A DNA stretch of 59,579 nucleotides from Reclinomonas americana ATCC 50394 (lineage: Eukaryota; Jakobida; Jakobea; Jakobida), in assembly GCA_048213135.1 (NCBI GenBank), contig PS015122.1:220981-280559 (forward strand). Direction: 5' to 3'. Both the position numbers and the translations under genes were made by a program. The notes below the pieces were generated by a model. That model searched no databases. It was not told the origin of the DNA and saw only the letters and a program-made list of their open reading frames with translations. Shown here piece by piece: positions 24,401-34,113 of this stretch (positions within the stretch are counted from its first letter, which is position 1; each line of letters starts with the position of its first letter).

Positions 24401-26370
24401 GATCACTGTACAAGTAGTGGGAGCGCTTCCACCGATCCGGGCAGCACCACGAGCCCCAGAACTCGCGAGTGAAGATGAACCACACACTGCGCCGCCGTCC
24501 AAACTTGCCAGGTCGCACCAGTTGCAGATACCTTTGGGGGAGAGGAATGAGAACGGGGAGGGAAAAAAGGAGGCGTGGCGCGTCGGAGGCACACGTACCA
24601 ACTGAGAATAAAATACAGCACCGCCAGGCCAAGCATGCCGGCGAGTGACAACAAGATGTTGGGTTCTGTGATGCTGGTGCTGGCCGCACCGTTTCGGTGA
24701 ATGTGTTGCAGGAATCTGCGAGAACGGAGCGTCAGGTTGTTTGGCAAGAGAACAAGGCAGCGACAGAATGCGAGAAGCGAGCGGACCTGTCGAGCAGCAG
24801 CGATGGATACAAACAGGAGACAATGACATGCGGGATGGGCACGGTCTCGCCAAAGTTGATAATGTAGCGATTGAGGAAGTGCGAGATCACCGCCGACGGC
24901 ACAAGCAACAGGGCCGTCACCACTGCGATCGGTGTTTAAATTGAGCCCACGGCACACAAAAACAACAACAGCAACAGCAACTACCGACCGAGAGCGGTGC
25001 GGTGACGACTGAAGAGCACGCCGAGAAAGTCGGCAAACAGGGAAATCACGGCACTCCAAACGGTGAGAACCACCGCAATAATGTACAAGGAAGCCGTGTT
25101 CCACGGTCGCAGTTGCACTGCGTAGCCCAGCAAGGCCACCATGCCGCATAGGGCTTCCATGCGCACGAATCGCAGCAGCCACTGCGACACACGATAGTGC
25201 CAGCCACGCAAACCGGCCTGTGCACGAAAGCACGGGAGGGTGAGGTGTGTGCGCGTGTGGATGAGTCGAGTGAAGGGGTCGGCACACCAGCTCAAGGTAC
25301 TGGCGCCGCATGGTCTCATTGTCGATCGTGTACTCCATGACAAATGCCGGCAGCCACAAATGCAAAAGGATGAGATACACAATCGCTATGGAGGGGCGCA
25401 CAGTGAGAATCACAGCGATAAGCACACAGGGCGCCGGCGGTCACGCAACGTCCGTACGACGCCGAGAAGAGCTTGGTCTGCGCCTGCAGCGTGTCAAACA
25501 CTTGCACGCGTGTCTCCAGCGAGGCCTCGGTGAGATTGGACTGCTCCGGATGCTTGTTCACCAGCGCCCACCGATACGCAGCATTGTCGATGAGCGCACG
25601 CGCAGCCACCAGCGACTCGCCATACTGCTCAATGCTGCGATTGTACATGGCCGAGTAGGCCACCGCATCCAGCGTCACCGTGTCAAACACGTAGCCGGCG
25701 TGATACGAGGCACGAGCAAAGCGCGTCTGCTCAAACAGCGTCGAGTCGAGCAAGCTCTCGCTCGGAAAGCGCAGTGTGGACAGGTCGACGCCACCGTACT
25801 AGAGACACACACTGAGCTCCCTCTTGGCGACGCACAGACAGACACACACACTGACCTCCACGACGCTTATTTCCAAGTACTCTAACAAGCCCGCACCGTC
25901 TAGTGTCGTGTTGGCACTATCCCAGATGTGCTTCCCGGCGGCACCACCGGCACGAGCATCGCTAAAGGGCAACTGATGAGTGATGCGATCAATGCCCGCA
26001 ATGCGCAGGGCGGGCAGGCGCGGTTTCGTGGGCAAATCCGACACAAAGTTGGTGTTGCCGATCTTGCTCGCCACCAACAGGTCGCCGAGCACGAGCAACA
26101 TGAGCTGAGTCAGAAGAGGGAGAGAGAGTCATCATCAAATCATGTTCGATATCGTGTGTGCGTGATGATGGTCTTCGTGGAGTACCATCAGTGTGGGCGA
26201 GAGGAACACCAGGTAGTTGAGTGTGGTGTTGCGTTTCTGCGCAGTGGTGGGCAGGCAGAGAGGAAGAGTGTGTCAGTGATTTTGATGTGTGTCTGTGTGT
26301 GTGCACAGAGTCTCTGTCCCTCAACTCTCTCATGATAGGTCATGATGAGCGCGCCCGTGAGCTTGCCCAT
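21434..26370 (-). CDS. ABCA-type half transporter with degenerate ATPase domain
   Basis: The N-termin us starts MGKLTGALIMT at 26370. It is followed by a large luminal/extracellular part (26100-25450) and six or so membrane spans (25420-24590). An ABCA-like post-membrane segment follows (PGKFGRRRSVWFIFTREFWG). A Ser/Asp-rich insert of about 350 residues (24400-23200) leads to one nucleotide-binding domain (23030-22000). The fold is clear: a Q-loop with FLAQHN, a helix with TVREHLQFMGRLRGL, then THDVDEALLLGDRIA as H-loop, and the ABCA C-terminal segment ending in FFREIESHRERLFIVDYGI before the stop at 21434. Walker A is GAGVSLLRVL, with Val where Lys is required. The signature is VSACTPDTRRRL instead of LSGGMRRRL. 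Walker B is LDSPT instead of LDEPT. It should be an ABCA lipid transporter that cannot hydrolyse ATP alone. Introns at 25386-25449, 22259-22326 and 21478-21557 begin GTTGCG. Confidence 0.83.
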
Positions 26371-27006
26371 GGTGGACGGAGGGCAGCGCGGGCACTCCCG
26401 CAGTCAACAACAACAACAACAAGGAAAATCCACCATTTCATGCAACAAACTGACTGTGTGATTGTGTGCTTAGATGTCCAAGGGGAGCTCGAGTGGCGAG
26501 GCACTGGCGTTTGCGCAAAAGTACACTGCAGGTGTGTGTCTGTGTGTGTGTGCTGCTGTGAAAAGAAGACGAGTTGAGCGCGAAAAGATCTATGAAATGC
26601 ATCACAGATGAGATGAAGTGAGCGTGTGAGTGAGTGAGTGTGTGAGCGTGTGTGTGTATGTGAAAGAGAGAGACGCCCTCATGCACAGAAGTTCAAGATT
26701 GTTGTGTTCTGTTTCATTTGGCATTCAATTCTTGCCTGTATGTGTTGTTGTTTCGGACCGATTGTGGTGTTGGGTGGCGACGAGAGAGAGCATTGCGCAG
26801 TGTGTCTGTCTGCGTGTGAGTGTGCGAGCGAGAAGTCTCACTGGCGAGAGACCAATGTGAGAGAAAGGAGAGTCTTGCTTGCGCCTGTGATGCGTGTGGT
26901 GATGGTGGAGAGCACTTGGTGTCACTCGTGTTGACTACAGGCCCGGTGTCGGAGTGAGCTTTTTTTTGACCTCGGTTTTGTTTTGATTTTTTGACTGCAG
27001 TCGGAC
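26371..27006. other. divergent promoter spacer, GT-rich
   Basis: 636 bases between the ABCA start and the methyltransferase start on the opposite strand. Mostly GT/GA-rich simple sequence with a T-rich stretch at 26960-26990 (TTTTTTTTGACC, TTTTGATTTTTTGAC). No convincing ORF. It may contain a 5' intron of the methyltransferase ending at CTGCAG near 27000. Confidence 0.5.
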
Positions 27007-28331
27007 ATGCAAAGCTGGTGCATGCCAACCCGCTCTCCAACGGGTTCGTCGTTTTCGCTGCTGTCTCTCGGTGTGCGTGTGTCGACCGACACTCACTCTC
27101 CGTGGATGGTGCGTCGTGCAGCAAGATCAACGACGTGATCGATCTGATTGACCTCGATCGACCAGGAGTGCGTCAGGGCTCCTCTTCTCTCCATCTTTGT
27201 CTTCCTTTCATTCTCGATGTATCGCTCTCCGTTTCTCCCCCACCCTGCTCCCTCCCTTCCCCCTCATCAACGTGCATGCAGGGCTACTCGCCACACCCAG
27301 TGATCCTTGATGTCGGCTGCGGCAAGGCCTCGATTCTCATTCGAGTTGCGCGGGGAGTGTGGTGGCAACACTTGAGCTGCTGACTCACGCGCGATCCTCA
27401 CCAGCTCGGTCAGCGGTTTCCGCACGTGCGCATGATTGGCGTCGACAACAGTCCGTTCATGATGCGCGAGGCTCGAGACTTGGTGACGGCGACCGCCGAC
27501 TCGATTGTCAGGTCGGTGGCAACCTGCCTTGCCTGGTTCTCCACGCACGCGTTGAGCTCACTCCACGCGCAGTGAGAAGCTGGCACTCCGAGAGTCGTCG
27601 TTTGAGGACTTTTTCGCCGAGGTATGCCTTTCCCTTCCCTCCTTTACCCACCTGCGCACAGTGGAGCACACTCACCTTGTCGGCGCACGCATACAGTATC
27701 GAGCACAGCTGGCCTCCAAGGGCGCCACGTCGGTGGACGAGGTGACCGAGACCGATCGATTCGACATGCTTGTGTGTCTGGTGTGTGTGTGTGCGCACCT
27801 CGCCCCCCTTCAGTTTTCCATCTTCCTGACGATCTGGTTCAGGGTTCCACGCATGCCTTTGCGCCAACATTCCCCCTGGCCATTCGCATGATGCGCGACC
27901 TGGTCAAGGAGGGCGGGCTCATCTGGTGTGCACACACGTTCTGGCGCCGCACCCCACCTGCCGAGTTCCTCGAGGCTCTCGGCGTGGACGCCTCGTGGAA
28001 CACAACGCACGCCGGCAACATTGAGGCCGGACAGGATGTGGGCCTCACGCTGCTGTACGCCAACGCTGCCTCGAAAGACGACTGGGATCGCTACGAAGGC
28101 AACCACATGTGGAACTGCGAGCAGTACTGCTTGCAGAATCCGCGCGACCCCGACTGCCCGCGCATTCTGAAGAGAGCACGCTGGTACGTCAAATCACCCT
28201 CTTTTCTCTCGCAGCTATACTCATGAGTCGGGGGGTGGGGCAGGTGGCACAAGTTGCGTTTTGCATACGGCCGTGACACACTCGGCTTTGGATCGTACCT
28301 GTTTCGCGTAGAGGGCGCACAGCCCAAGTAA
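27007..28331 (+). CDS. SAM-dependent methyltransferase (class I)
   Basis: Starts MQSWCMPTRSPTG at 27007 and ends at the TAA at 28329-28331. Motif I is VILDVGCGKASIL (27301-27344), where SAM binds. The next exon gives FPHVRMIGVDNSPFMMREA (27405 onwards), the acidic residue after the second strand. The intron between them (27345-27404) begins GTTGCGCG, and removing it restores the normal Rossmann spacing. Later exons encode SFEDFFAE, FDMLVCLGSTHAFAP (motif IV region), and a long final part with GGLIWCAHTFW. Conserved C-terminal elements are YEGNHMWNCEQYC and GRDTLGFGSYLF. The C-terminal half resembles uncharacterised protist methyltransferases more than UbiE or protein methyltransferases. The substrate is unknown, and no signal peptide or membrane segment is visible. 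Confidence 0.78.
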
Positions 28332-28771
28332 AAGAAGAAAATGGTTTGCATGCACACCATTCTCTCTCTGCTCTTTCTTTTGTTTTCTTGCGTTTGTTTG
28401 GGTAATGTCCCTCAACTCATTGAGACCAACCGTACGGAAATGCTAGCGGAAGGCCTCACCCGAGCGAGGATAATGTTCATCTGCCGTTCGACCACCACAT
28501 AACCACCCGGGAAAATCAGAGGTAACCCGGGCTAAACCCTTGCGAGTTTTACAGCAGTGGCACTGCGGGGATTATTGCGTCTATATAAAAGAAAGAACTG
28601 CGTTGGCAAGCGGTGTCGAGCCTTCCCACTCGCGTCGCGAGGGCGTCCATTGTGGGTGCCCCTCGAATTTTGGGTAGTTGATCATGAGTTACGGAATGGT
28701 GGCCAAGTCAAGTGAGACCAATGCTTGCAATGCGATGAATCGTGTTTCATTGCAGCAGAGTTGTTTGGTTG
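28332..28771. other. spacer without recognised gene
   Basis: Contains GCAGTGGCACTGC near 28554-28566, a perfect 6-bp stem with a one-base loop. TATATAAAAG follows near 28582, then a GC-rich stretch with CACTCGCGTCGCGAG. No ORF with coding character. A small structured RNA is possible but none was identified. Confidence 0.4.
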
Positions 28772-28791
28772 NNNNNNNNNNNNNNNNNNNN
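28772..28791. other. assembly gap, 20 N (probably unknown length)
   Basis: Exactly 20 N, like two other gaps in the window, which suggests a fixed-size placeholder. The rest of the Hip gene would be expected here or beyond. Confidence 0.95.
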
Positions 28792-28815
28792 CGCGCGCAC
28801 ACACACACACACACC

Positions 28816-28818
<3 letters not shown>

Positions 28819-28862
<44 letters not shown>
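28819..28862. repeat. CT dinucleotide repeat
   Basis: About 20 CT units directly after a CA repeat and a gap, inside the presumed intron of the Hip gene (a GA repeat on its strand). Confidence 0.95.
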
Positions 28863-28866
<4 letters not shown>

Positions 28867-28909
28867 TATCTCTCTCTCTTGCTGTTGTCTCTGTGCTCAC
28901 ATTTTGTAC

Positions 28910-29116
28910 TCGGCTGGGATGGTGGCACCCCATTCCAGCAGAAAGTCCTTGAAGAACGACAGCTGTGGCGAGTGCACCATCTGCGGGTGCTTACGGATGA
29001 CCTGAACACGAGGAAGGAAAGGGGGAGTTTATGAGAGACAAGTTAAATCACACAAGAAAAGACGCGCGTGACGAAACATTCAACAGCGTCTTGAGTTGCG
29101 CAAAGTCTTGACTCAT
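28910..29116 (-). CDS. Hsc70-interacting protein (Hip/ST13) N-terminal dimerisation domain, partial
   Basis: Exon 1 (29116-29078) starts MSQDFAQLKTLLN. Exon 2 (29001-28910) continues VIRKHPQMVHSPQLSFFKDF and ends in a stretch with GATIPAE. This matches the Hip N-terminal domain, where a short helix pair precedes H-x-P-E-L-x-F-F-K-D and a Gly-Ala/Gly loop. Hip is a cytosolic co-chaperone that stabilises ADP-bound Hsp70. The TPR and DP domains are missing: after exon 2 comes a GT donor (28909), a GA repeat and a 20-N gap. The intron between the two exons (29002-29077) begins GTTTCGTCAC, and phase 0 is kept. It is divergent from prohibitin. Confidence 0.75.
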
Positions 29117-29439
29117 GAGAAGAAGAGAGCGAAAGAGAGAGGCCAGTGAGGACGTTGACGCGCGCGCAAAACACACCAATGTGGACAGTCTTGCTCGCCG
29201 CGGAGAAACTGTCCATTCACATCATCGCGTGCATCACTTGCGGGTGCGTTGCTCCCTCTCTGCCTCCTCTCTGTGTGTGTGTGTGTCAAACGTACTCTCC
29301 TGCATGCGCCTCTCCCTGTGCACGTACGCATGCTGAACGATCTGTTGTTCTGTGAGAGGAGATTGACGGAGATAGTGAGAGTGCATCTTTTGTGCGACTC
29401 TCTCTCACACACGTGTGTGTGCAGATCGTTGCTGTTGTT

Positions 29440-30195
29440 ATGATTGAGCAGGCATTGCGAAGGTGCGTCTGCGCTTGTCTGTGTGTGTGTGTGTGGATTC
29501 TTGTCTCCGGAATTGACGCGATGATGTGTAATGTGCACGCAGGCTGACGGTGGGTGCGATTGCACTGGGCGCGCTGGGCTCGCTGGCGCAGTCGTCGCTC
29601 TACACAGGTGCGCGTGNNNNNNNNNNNNNNNNNNNNCCTCGTTCTTCTCTCTCCTGTCTCCTTTTGCTCACCTTCTCCCTGCACCACAGGCTCAATACAA
29701 CGCCGAAGAGCTGATCACCCGCCGTGAGCAAGTGTCGCGCCAGATTCGCAGCGGTCTGGAGCAGCGTGCACGCGAGTTCCACTTGATTCTCGACGACATT
29801 TCCATCACACATCTGGCATTCGGCAAGGAGTTCACCGATGCCGTCGAGCGCAAGCAAGTCGGTGAGTGAGGTGAAGAAGCAGCTTTCACCCGTGGCTGCT
29901 GCTGACCCATGCTTGTGTGTGTGTGTGTCGCTGCGCAGCCGAGCAGGAGGCCGAGCGCTCCAAGTTTGTGGTGCTGCGCACCGAGCAGGAGAAGCTGGCA
30001 TCGATTATCCGCGCCGAGGGTGACGCACAGGCTGCGCGTTTGATCTCCGAGGCCATGAAGGCTGGTCCGGGTCTGGTGGAGGTGCGCCGCATTGAGGCCG
30101 CTCGTGAGATTGCTGCCACGCTGGCCAAGTCGCGTAATGTGGCATACCTGCCGTCTGGTGGCAACGTGCTCTTCAGCATGGGTGCAGCGGCGTAA
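29440..30195 (+). CDS. prohibitin (PHB1-like), middle part lost in gap
   Basis: Exon 1 (29440-29462) and exon 2 (29543-29606) give [20 protein letters not shown] and QSSLYT, the N-terminal hydrophobic anchor of prohibitin. Exon 3 (29690-29861) resumes at [15 protein letters not shown] and runs through [21 protein letters not shown]. Exon 4 (29939-30195) has [31 protein letters not shown] and [12 protein letters not shown] before TAA. The central SPFH part of about 90 residues is absent between exons 2 and 3, exactly where a 20-N gap sits. Prohibitins form ring complexes in the mitochondrial inner membrane that stabilise newly made proteins. The C-terminal sequence favours PHB1 over PHB2. The gene is probably intact in the organism. 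Confidence 0.92.
29617..29636. other. assembly gap, 20 N, hides about 90 prohibitin codons
   Basis: Placeholder gap between prohibitin exons. The missing SPFH core needs at least 270 coding bases plus introns, so 20 cannot be the true length. Confidence 0.9.
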
Positions 30196-30840
30196 GCAGG
30201 CGTGGGGAACTGGCTGTCTGGCGACGCTTCCGACCTTGTCGCGTGTGTGATCTTTTGTGACGCGACGAGAGCATGATGTTTCGGGAGTGGTTGTCGACGG
30301 CGTGTGCAGGTGGTGGTGGTGGTTGTGGTGGTTGGTGACCTTGCTTCATTGGTCGCCGCAATAGTTTGCAATGGGGGTGGTGGGGCGTAGTTTGTGTTGT
30401 AAGCAAAAAGAGAATAGAACAAGAAATGTGTGGGACTCTTTCGTGTGTTTGTTTGTGGCACTCCTTAAGGATTTCATTTGTGATGAACGCGAGATATGAT
30501 AAGCGTTGAAACTCAACGCTTCTGCTCACACAGGATGATTTACTCCTCATCTCCCTCCTGACACAGAACCACCTGATAGCCTAGGACATAAGCTACAGAA
30601 TGCACCCACGCACGCCAGAAACACACAAGAAATAACAGAGAAACGAGCCGCACAAGATGACCAGGTCGAACGTCGGTGGCAGACAACATAAACGTTGCCG
30701 CCAAACTTCCCAGCCTTCCCCGACCTCGCGCCGCCGAAACCAGCTCCAAACACGCGCCCGCAGCAAGTACACATGGGATACGGTTCTCCTGGCAACTCTT
30801 GACAAAACAGTGTGTGCGAACTAGTGGGCCAAAGAGGAGT
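30196..30840. other. 3' region of prohibitin and spacer
   Basis: Holds GT-rich 3' sequence of prohibitin up to about 30530. From 30547 to 30795 on the minus strand there is an open stretch with MCTCCGRVFG and VVCHRR, a possible Cys-containing exon. It has no start context or partner exons, so I do not call it a gene. Confidence 0.4.
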
Positions 30841-31128
30841 TTACTTCTTCGACTGAGTTTGCCGCTCCGCTTGAATTGCCTTCGTCAACTCGCCAGGGCG
30901 TAGAGGAGCAGAAAGCTTGTAGCCGTAAGCCTCCGAGGCAGTTCCGCGCACGCCGCTTCTGGCAGATGTGTTGGAGGATCCAGTGGGCGACGAATCGCTT
31001 GAGGCTTCCATGTTTGTGACAGGGGTTGCCGTCGAGACAGTAGGCGCGGCACTCGGCAGCTTAGGCTGCTTTGCATGGAGTGCTTCCGAGACAGCGAGAT
31101 ACATGGTGGCGAATGAGGGGCTTGCCAT
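30841..31128 (-). CDS. small Ser/Ala-rich protein, 95 residues
   Basis: A single uninterrupted ORF from MASPSFATMYLAVSEALHAK at 31128 to the TAA at 30841-30843. Composition is Ser/Thr/Ala/Pro-rich in the middle, with a basic end (AIQAERQTQSKK). No signal peptide, membrane segment or known domain. Codon use resembles neighbouring exons, and the N-terminal 20 residues look helical. No family recognised. It could also be the last exon of a longer transcript. Confidence 0.45.
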   Translation of the reverse strand: MASPSFATMYLAVSEALHAKQPKLPSAAPTVSTATPVTNMEASSDSSPTGSSNTSARSGVRGTASEAYGYKLSAPLRPGELTKAIQAERQTQSKK

Positions 31129-31690
31129 TGCGTTTGAGTATTGTTGATGAATGCAAATACAATTGCGACGTCGCCTTTTTTGCCTCGCGACGTGGAAGTA
31201 CAACAACATCAACAAACAACAACAATAGTAGGGGCGTGTGTGAGTGTGTGTAGGGAAAAGAGAGAGAGAGATTTCATCATCACTGAGCGGGAGGTGGGTG
31301 AGCAACAACTACAAGAGCCTACTAGGTGAGAGAGAACTGTCTGATTGCGTGCGCAAAGGGTGCCTACTGCCAGCCCGTCTTCAGGCTGTCCTCACGGCTG
31401 TCCACATGACGACGTCCCTTGCCAGCAGCCGCCTGCACAATCCATGAGCACACAACTCACCAACACCCCTTGTCCACGAGACGAGAGCGCAAAATACCTC
31501 CTCGCGCTCCCACGGGGCACCAGCAATCGGCTGCGGTCCACCGCGCACCACTCGATCAGGCCTCGCAGCCGCCTACGTACGTGTAGTCAGCATTGCACAC
31601 TCACTCACTCACTCGACAACTGCACGAGCAAGGTGGGCCAGGTTCACCTGAGCAGCCGCGCGGCTGGTGGACTCGGGTGTCTCCAGTGAC
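31129..31690. other. spacer with possible 3' exons of the next minus gene
   Basis: Simple-sequence patches (CAACAACAA near 31200, ACTCACTCACTC near 31597) and short open stretches on the minus strand that may be terminal exons of the gene starting at 32211. Nothing firm. Confidence 0.35.
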
Positions 31691-32211
31691 CCATCGACGG
31701 CCCACGGTGCGGCCGACTTGTGGGCCGGCGTGTGTGACGAGCGGCCAACACGACTATGCACCACCACCAATCAATCACCCGGTGACAGCAATATCACACA
31801 CAGTGTGTGCGCCACTCAACAGTGGCTCTGGCTCCTCAGGCTCATAGCGTGATCGCTGCTGTTGCTGGTACTGCGGCTGCTGCGGTGGCTTGTTGGTGGG
31901 TGACTGATGTGCGGCGTGCGACGACGAGGCAAAGTGCACCGGCGCAGTGCCGTCAGTGGCAAACGGCGCATCCGTCGAGTGCTTGTTCAAGCTGTGCAGA
32001 GGTCGCGGCGGCTTGCTGTCATACGTCTCCCGCTCGTCGTCCAACCAAGGCGCCGCTTGTGCTGCTGCGTGTGTGTGAGAGATCACTGAATCTGTGCGCG
32101 CGCGAAACTCCTTGTCTCGAATTGTGCCTTCTCACGCGTGTGTGTGTGTGTGTCTGTGTGCTGTCTGTGTGTGTGGCACTCACCGCCTCCACGATTGCGA
32201 GTGCCGGCCAT
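31690..32211 (-). CDS. unknown Pro/Gln-rich small protein
   Basis: Exon 1 (32211-32184) encodes MAGTRNRGG. After a 115-base GT-rich intron, exon 2 (about 32067-31780) encodes QAAPWLDDERETYDSKPPRP, a Ser/His-rich part and PPQQPQYQQQQRS, ending near LLSGAHTVCDIA. A short third exon around 31690-31740 (SAAPWAVDGSLE) probably follows. The protein is hydrophilic and likely disordered. No domain recognised, and the 3' end is uncertain. Confidence 0.4.
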
Positions 32212-32461
32212 GATTCGATGCGCGTGAGTGTGTGTAAAAAAACAAACGGCACCGCCGAGAATATTCATGCTCTCCCGCGCATTGCACGCATCTGTCCCGT
32301 TTGCATTTCGCACATGAGCACTCGCCGACTTCGCTCAGCGTTGCGTCTTCCTCTCTCACTCTCCTCCTCCCCCCATGCGCGCGTACTGCTTTCACCTCTC
32401 TCTCATCTACAGCGATTCGGTGGTCAGCTCGTCTGTGTCACCACCGGCACTCGTCGACACA

Positions 32462-33992
32462 ATGACTGTTACACCCACGACGACCGCCAAGACGCGCACG
32501 TTCAGTGGGCGACGCAGGAAACGATCACACGAGGAGGCTACTGTCAACCATGGGAGTGGTGATGATGACGACGATGACGATGTTGATGCAATGGCGCCTC
32601 GACGACATGCCGGTGCGCTGTCGTTCTTCCCGTTGACGGCTGCGGTGAGCAAGGCAGCGAGGAGGGAGTCGTCGTCGGCCTCGCCACCACGGAAACGGGC
32701 TGCGCGTCGTGCTGGTGGAATGGGGAGTGTGCTTCATGCGGCTGGTGATGCTGTGCTGGTGGAGCATCAGCACTTGGATGTGGGCCAGAAGCGGTTTGGG
32801 GTGATTACGTGCTCCGTGTGTGGCATGGTATTCACGGCCGGTCATCCGGGTGATGAGGTGGGTTGAGGGGGAGAGGGAGAGGGAGAGGGAGGGAGGGAGG
32901 GAGGGAGGGAGGGAGGGAGGGAGGGAGGGAGGGAGGGAGGGAGGGAGGAGAGAGAGAGAGAGNNNNNNNNNNNNNNNNNNNNNNNNNNNNNNNNNNNNNN
33001 NNNNNNNNNNNNNNNNNNNNNNNNNNNNNNNNNTGCTCGCTTCTGCAACGACTCGGAAAAGGCGCTGCGTCAATGCACCCGCTGGCTCAAGCACGGCGTC
33101 GATGGTGTGGAGCGAATGTCGGCACCGGTGCGAGGTCGGAGTCCAGCGGCGGCAGCGGCGGCGGCGACGACAACGCTGTGGATGGTGCGACATCCCACCA
33201 GTGAGCGACTGTGCTCACGGCTGTTGGCGGTGCGTCGGGTGGTCGACCGTGAACTCGGTTTCGCCTCGGATGCGGCCACCGAGTTGGCCGACTACACGGT
33301 GAGTCTCACGGCCTGCATCGTAGCTGGTGACACGGCTTGTGACTTGTTTTCCCGGCACAAACGCAGGTCTACTTGTGCACGCGCCAGTGCAACATTGTCG
33401 GCTGTCTGTTTGCACACTCGATCACGGATGCCGTGCGCATCTCGCCAGTGGGTGAGACAACTCTTGCTCACTCAGCGAACGAGTTGCGGTTTGCTCTGAC
33501 ACGCCGATGGGCAGGAGGAGGCACATGTGTGGGGGATGCCGAAACTGCCGACGACTGTTGCAGCTTGCAGCTATCGCAAGAGGATCGTCGGCATCTCGAT
33601 TCGGTGGCGAGCACGTTGAAAGTGTGCGTAGCAGAGCAAACGCTCGTCTTTTTTGGTGACTCCCGCCTGAACCTCGACTGTGCAGTTGTCGTCCTGCGCC
33701 CGCCGAATTGATGGGCCGCTCACTTCTCGGTGTGAGTCGTGTGTGGGTTCATCCGAGCTGTCGGAGGCAAGGTGTGGCCGCTGCGCTGCTGGATGTCTCC
33801 AGGCGCACCTTTTGTTATGGAGTGCACCTTGCGGAGCATGACGTGGCGTTCTCGCAGCCGACCACCACTGGCAAGATGCTGGCGATGAGCTACACGGGGC
33901 GCAAGGACTTTCTCGTATATTCCGAGACGGGAGGCTCGCCAACAAGATCGTCATCTGCGCCACCAACACCACCACCACCACCCCCATCATAA
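32462..33992 (+). CDS. cohesin acetyltransferase Eco1/ESCO
   Basis: Exon 1 (32462-32857) has a basic, disordered N-terminus and then LDVGQKRFGVITCSVCGMVF, the C2H2 zinc finger of Eco1/ESCO (C-x2-C; the histidines fall at RFCND after the gap). Exon 2 (to 33298) continues WLKHGVDGVERM and VVDRELGF. Exon 3 (33367-33451) has CNIVGCLFAHSITDAVRIS. The last exon encodes LGVSRVWVHPSCRRQGVAAA (acetyl-CoA binding Q/R-x-x-G-x-G/A loop), AFSQPTTTGKMLAMSY and KDFLVYSE, then a Pro tail to TAA at 33990-33992. The enzyme acetylates Smc3 to establish sister-chromatid cohesion in S phase. A GGGA repeat and a 71-N gap fall in intron 1. Confidence 0.93.
32865..32962. repeat. GGGA tetranucleotide repeat
   Basis: Long run of (GGGA)n turning into GA, directly before an N gap, within intron 1 of the Eco1/ESCO gene. 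Confidence 0.95.
32963..33033. other. assembly gap, 71 N
   Basis: Gap inside the Eco1/ESCO intron after the GGGA repeat. The start of exon 2 lies within or beside it. Confidence 0.99.
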
Positions 33993-33998
33993 TCGTAA

Positions 33999-34038
33999 TG
34001 TAACAAAGAACAGATTACTATGTTACATTTTTGTTACA
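33999..34038. terminator. inverted repeat between convergent genes
   Basis: TGTAACAAA (33999-34007) is the reverse complement of TTTGTTACA (34030-34038), and a second TGTTACA lies at 34021-34027. It starts seven bases past the Eco1/ESCO stop and faces the 3' end of the TKL kinase gene 76 bases further on. It may mark 3'-end formation for both genes; this is inference. Confidence 0.35.
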
Positions 34039-34113
34039 CGCGCTCTCTATCTGGCGCCGATCCAACCTTTTCTCGCATCGCGCGACTCGTCACCCTGCGG
34101 TGCGTGCAATCCA

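Noticed and set aside
30547-30795. Cys-containing minus-strand ORF (MCTCCGRVFG) as a zinc-ribbon gene.
   Set aside because: No partner exon, start context or conserved domain spacing.
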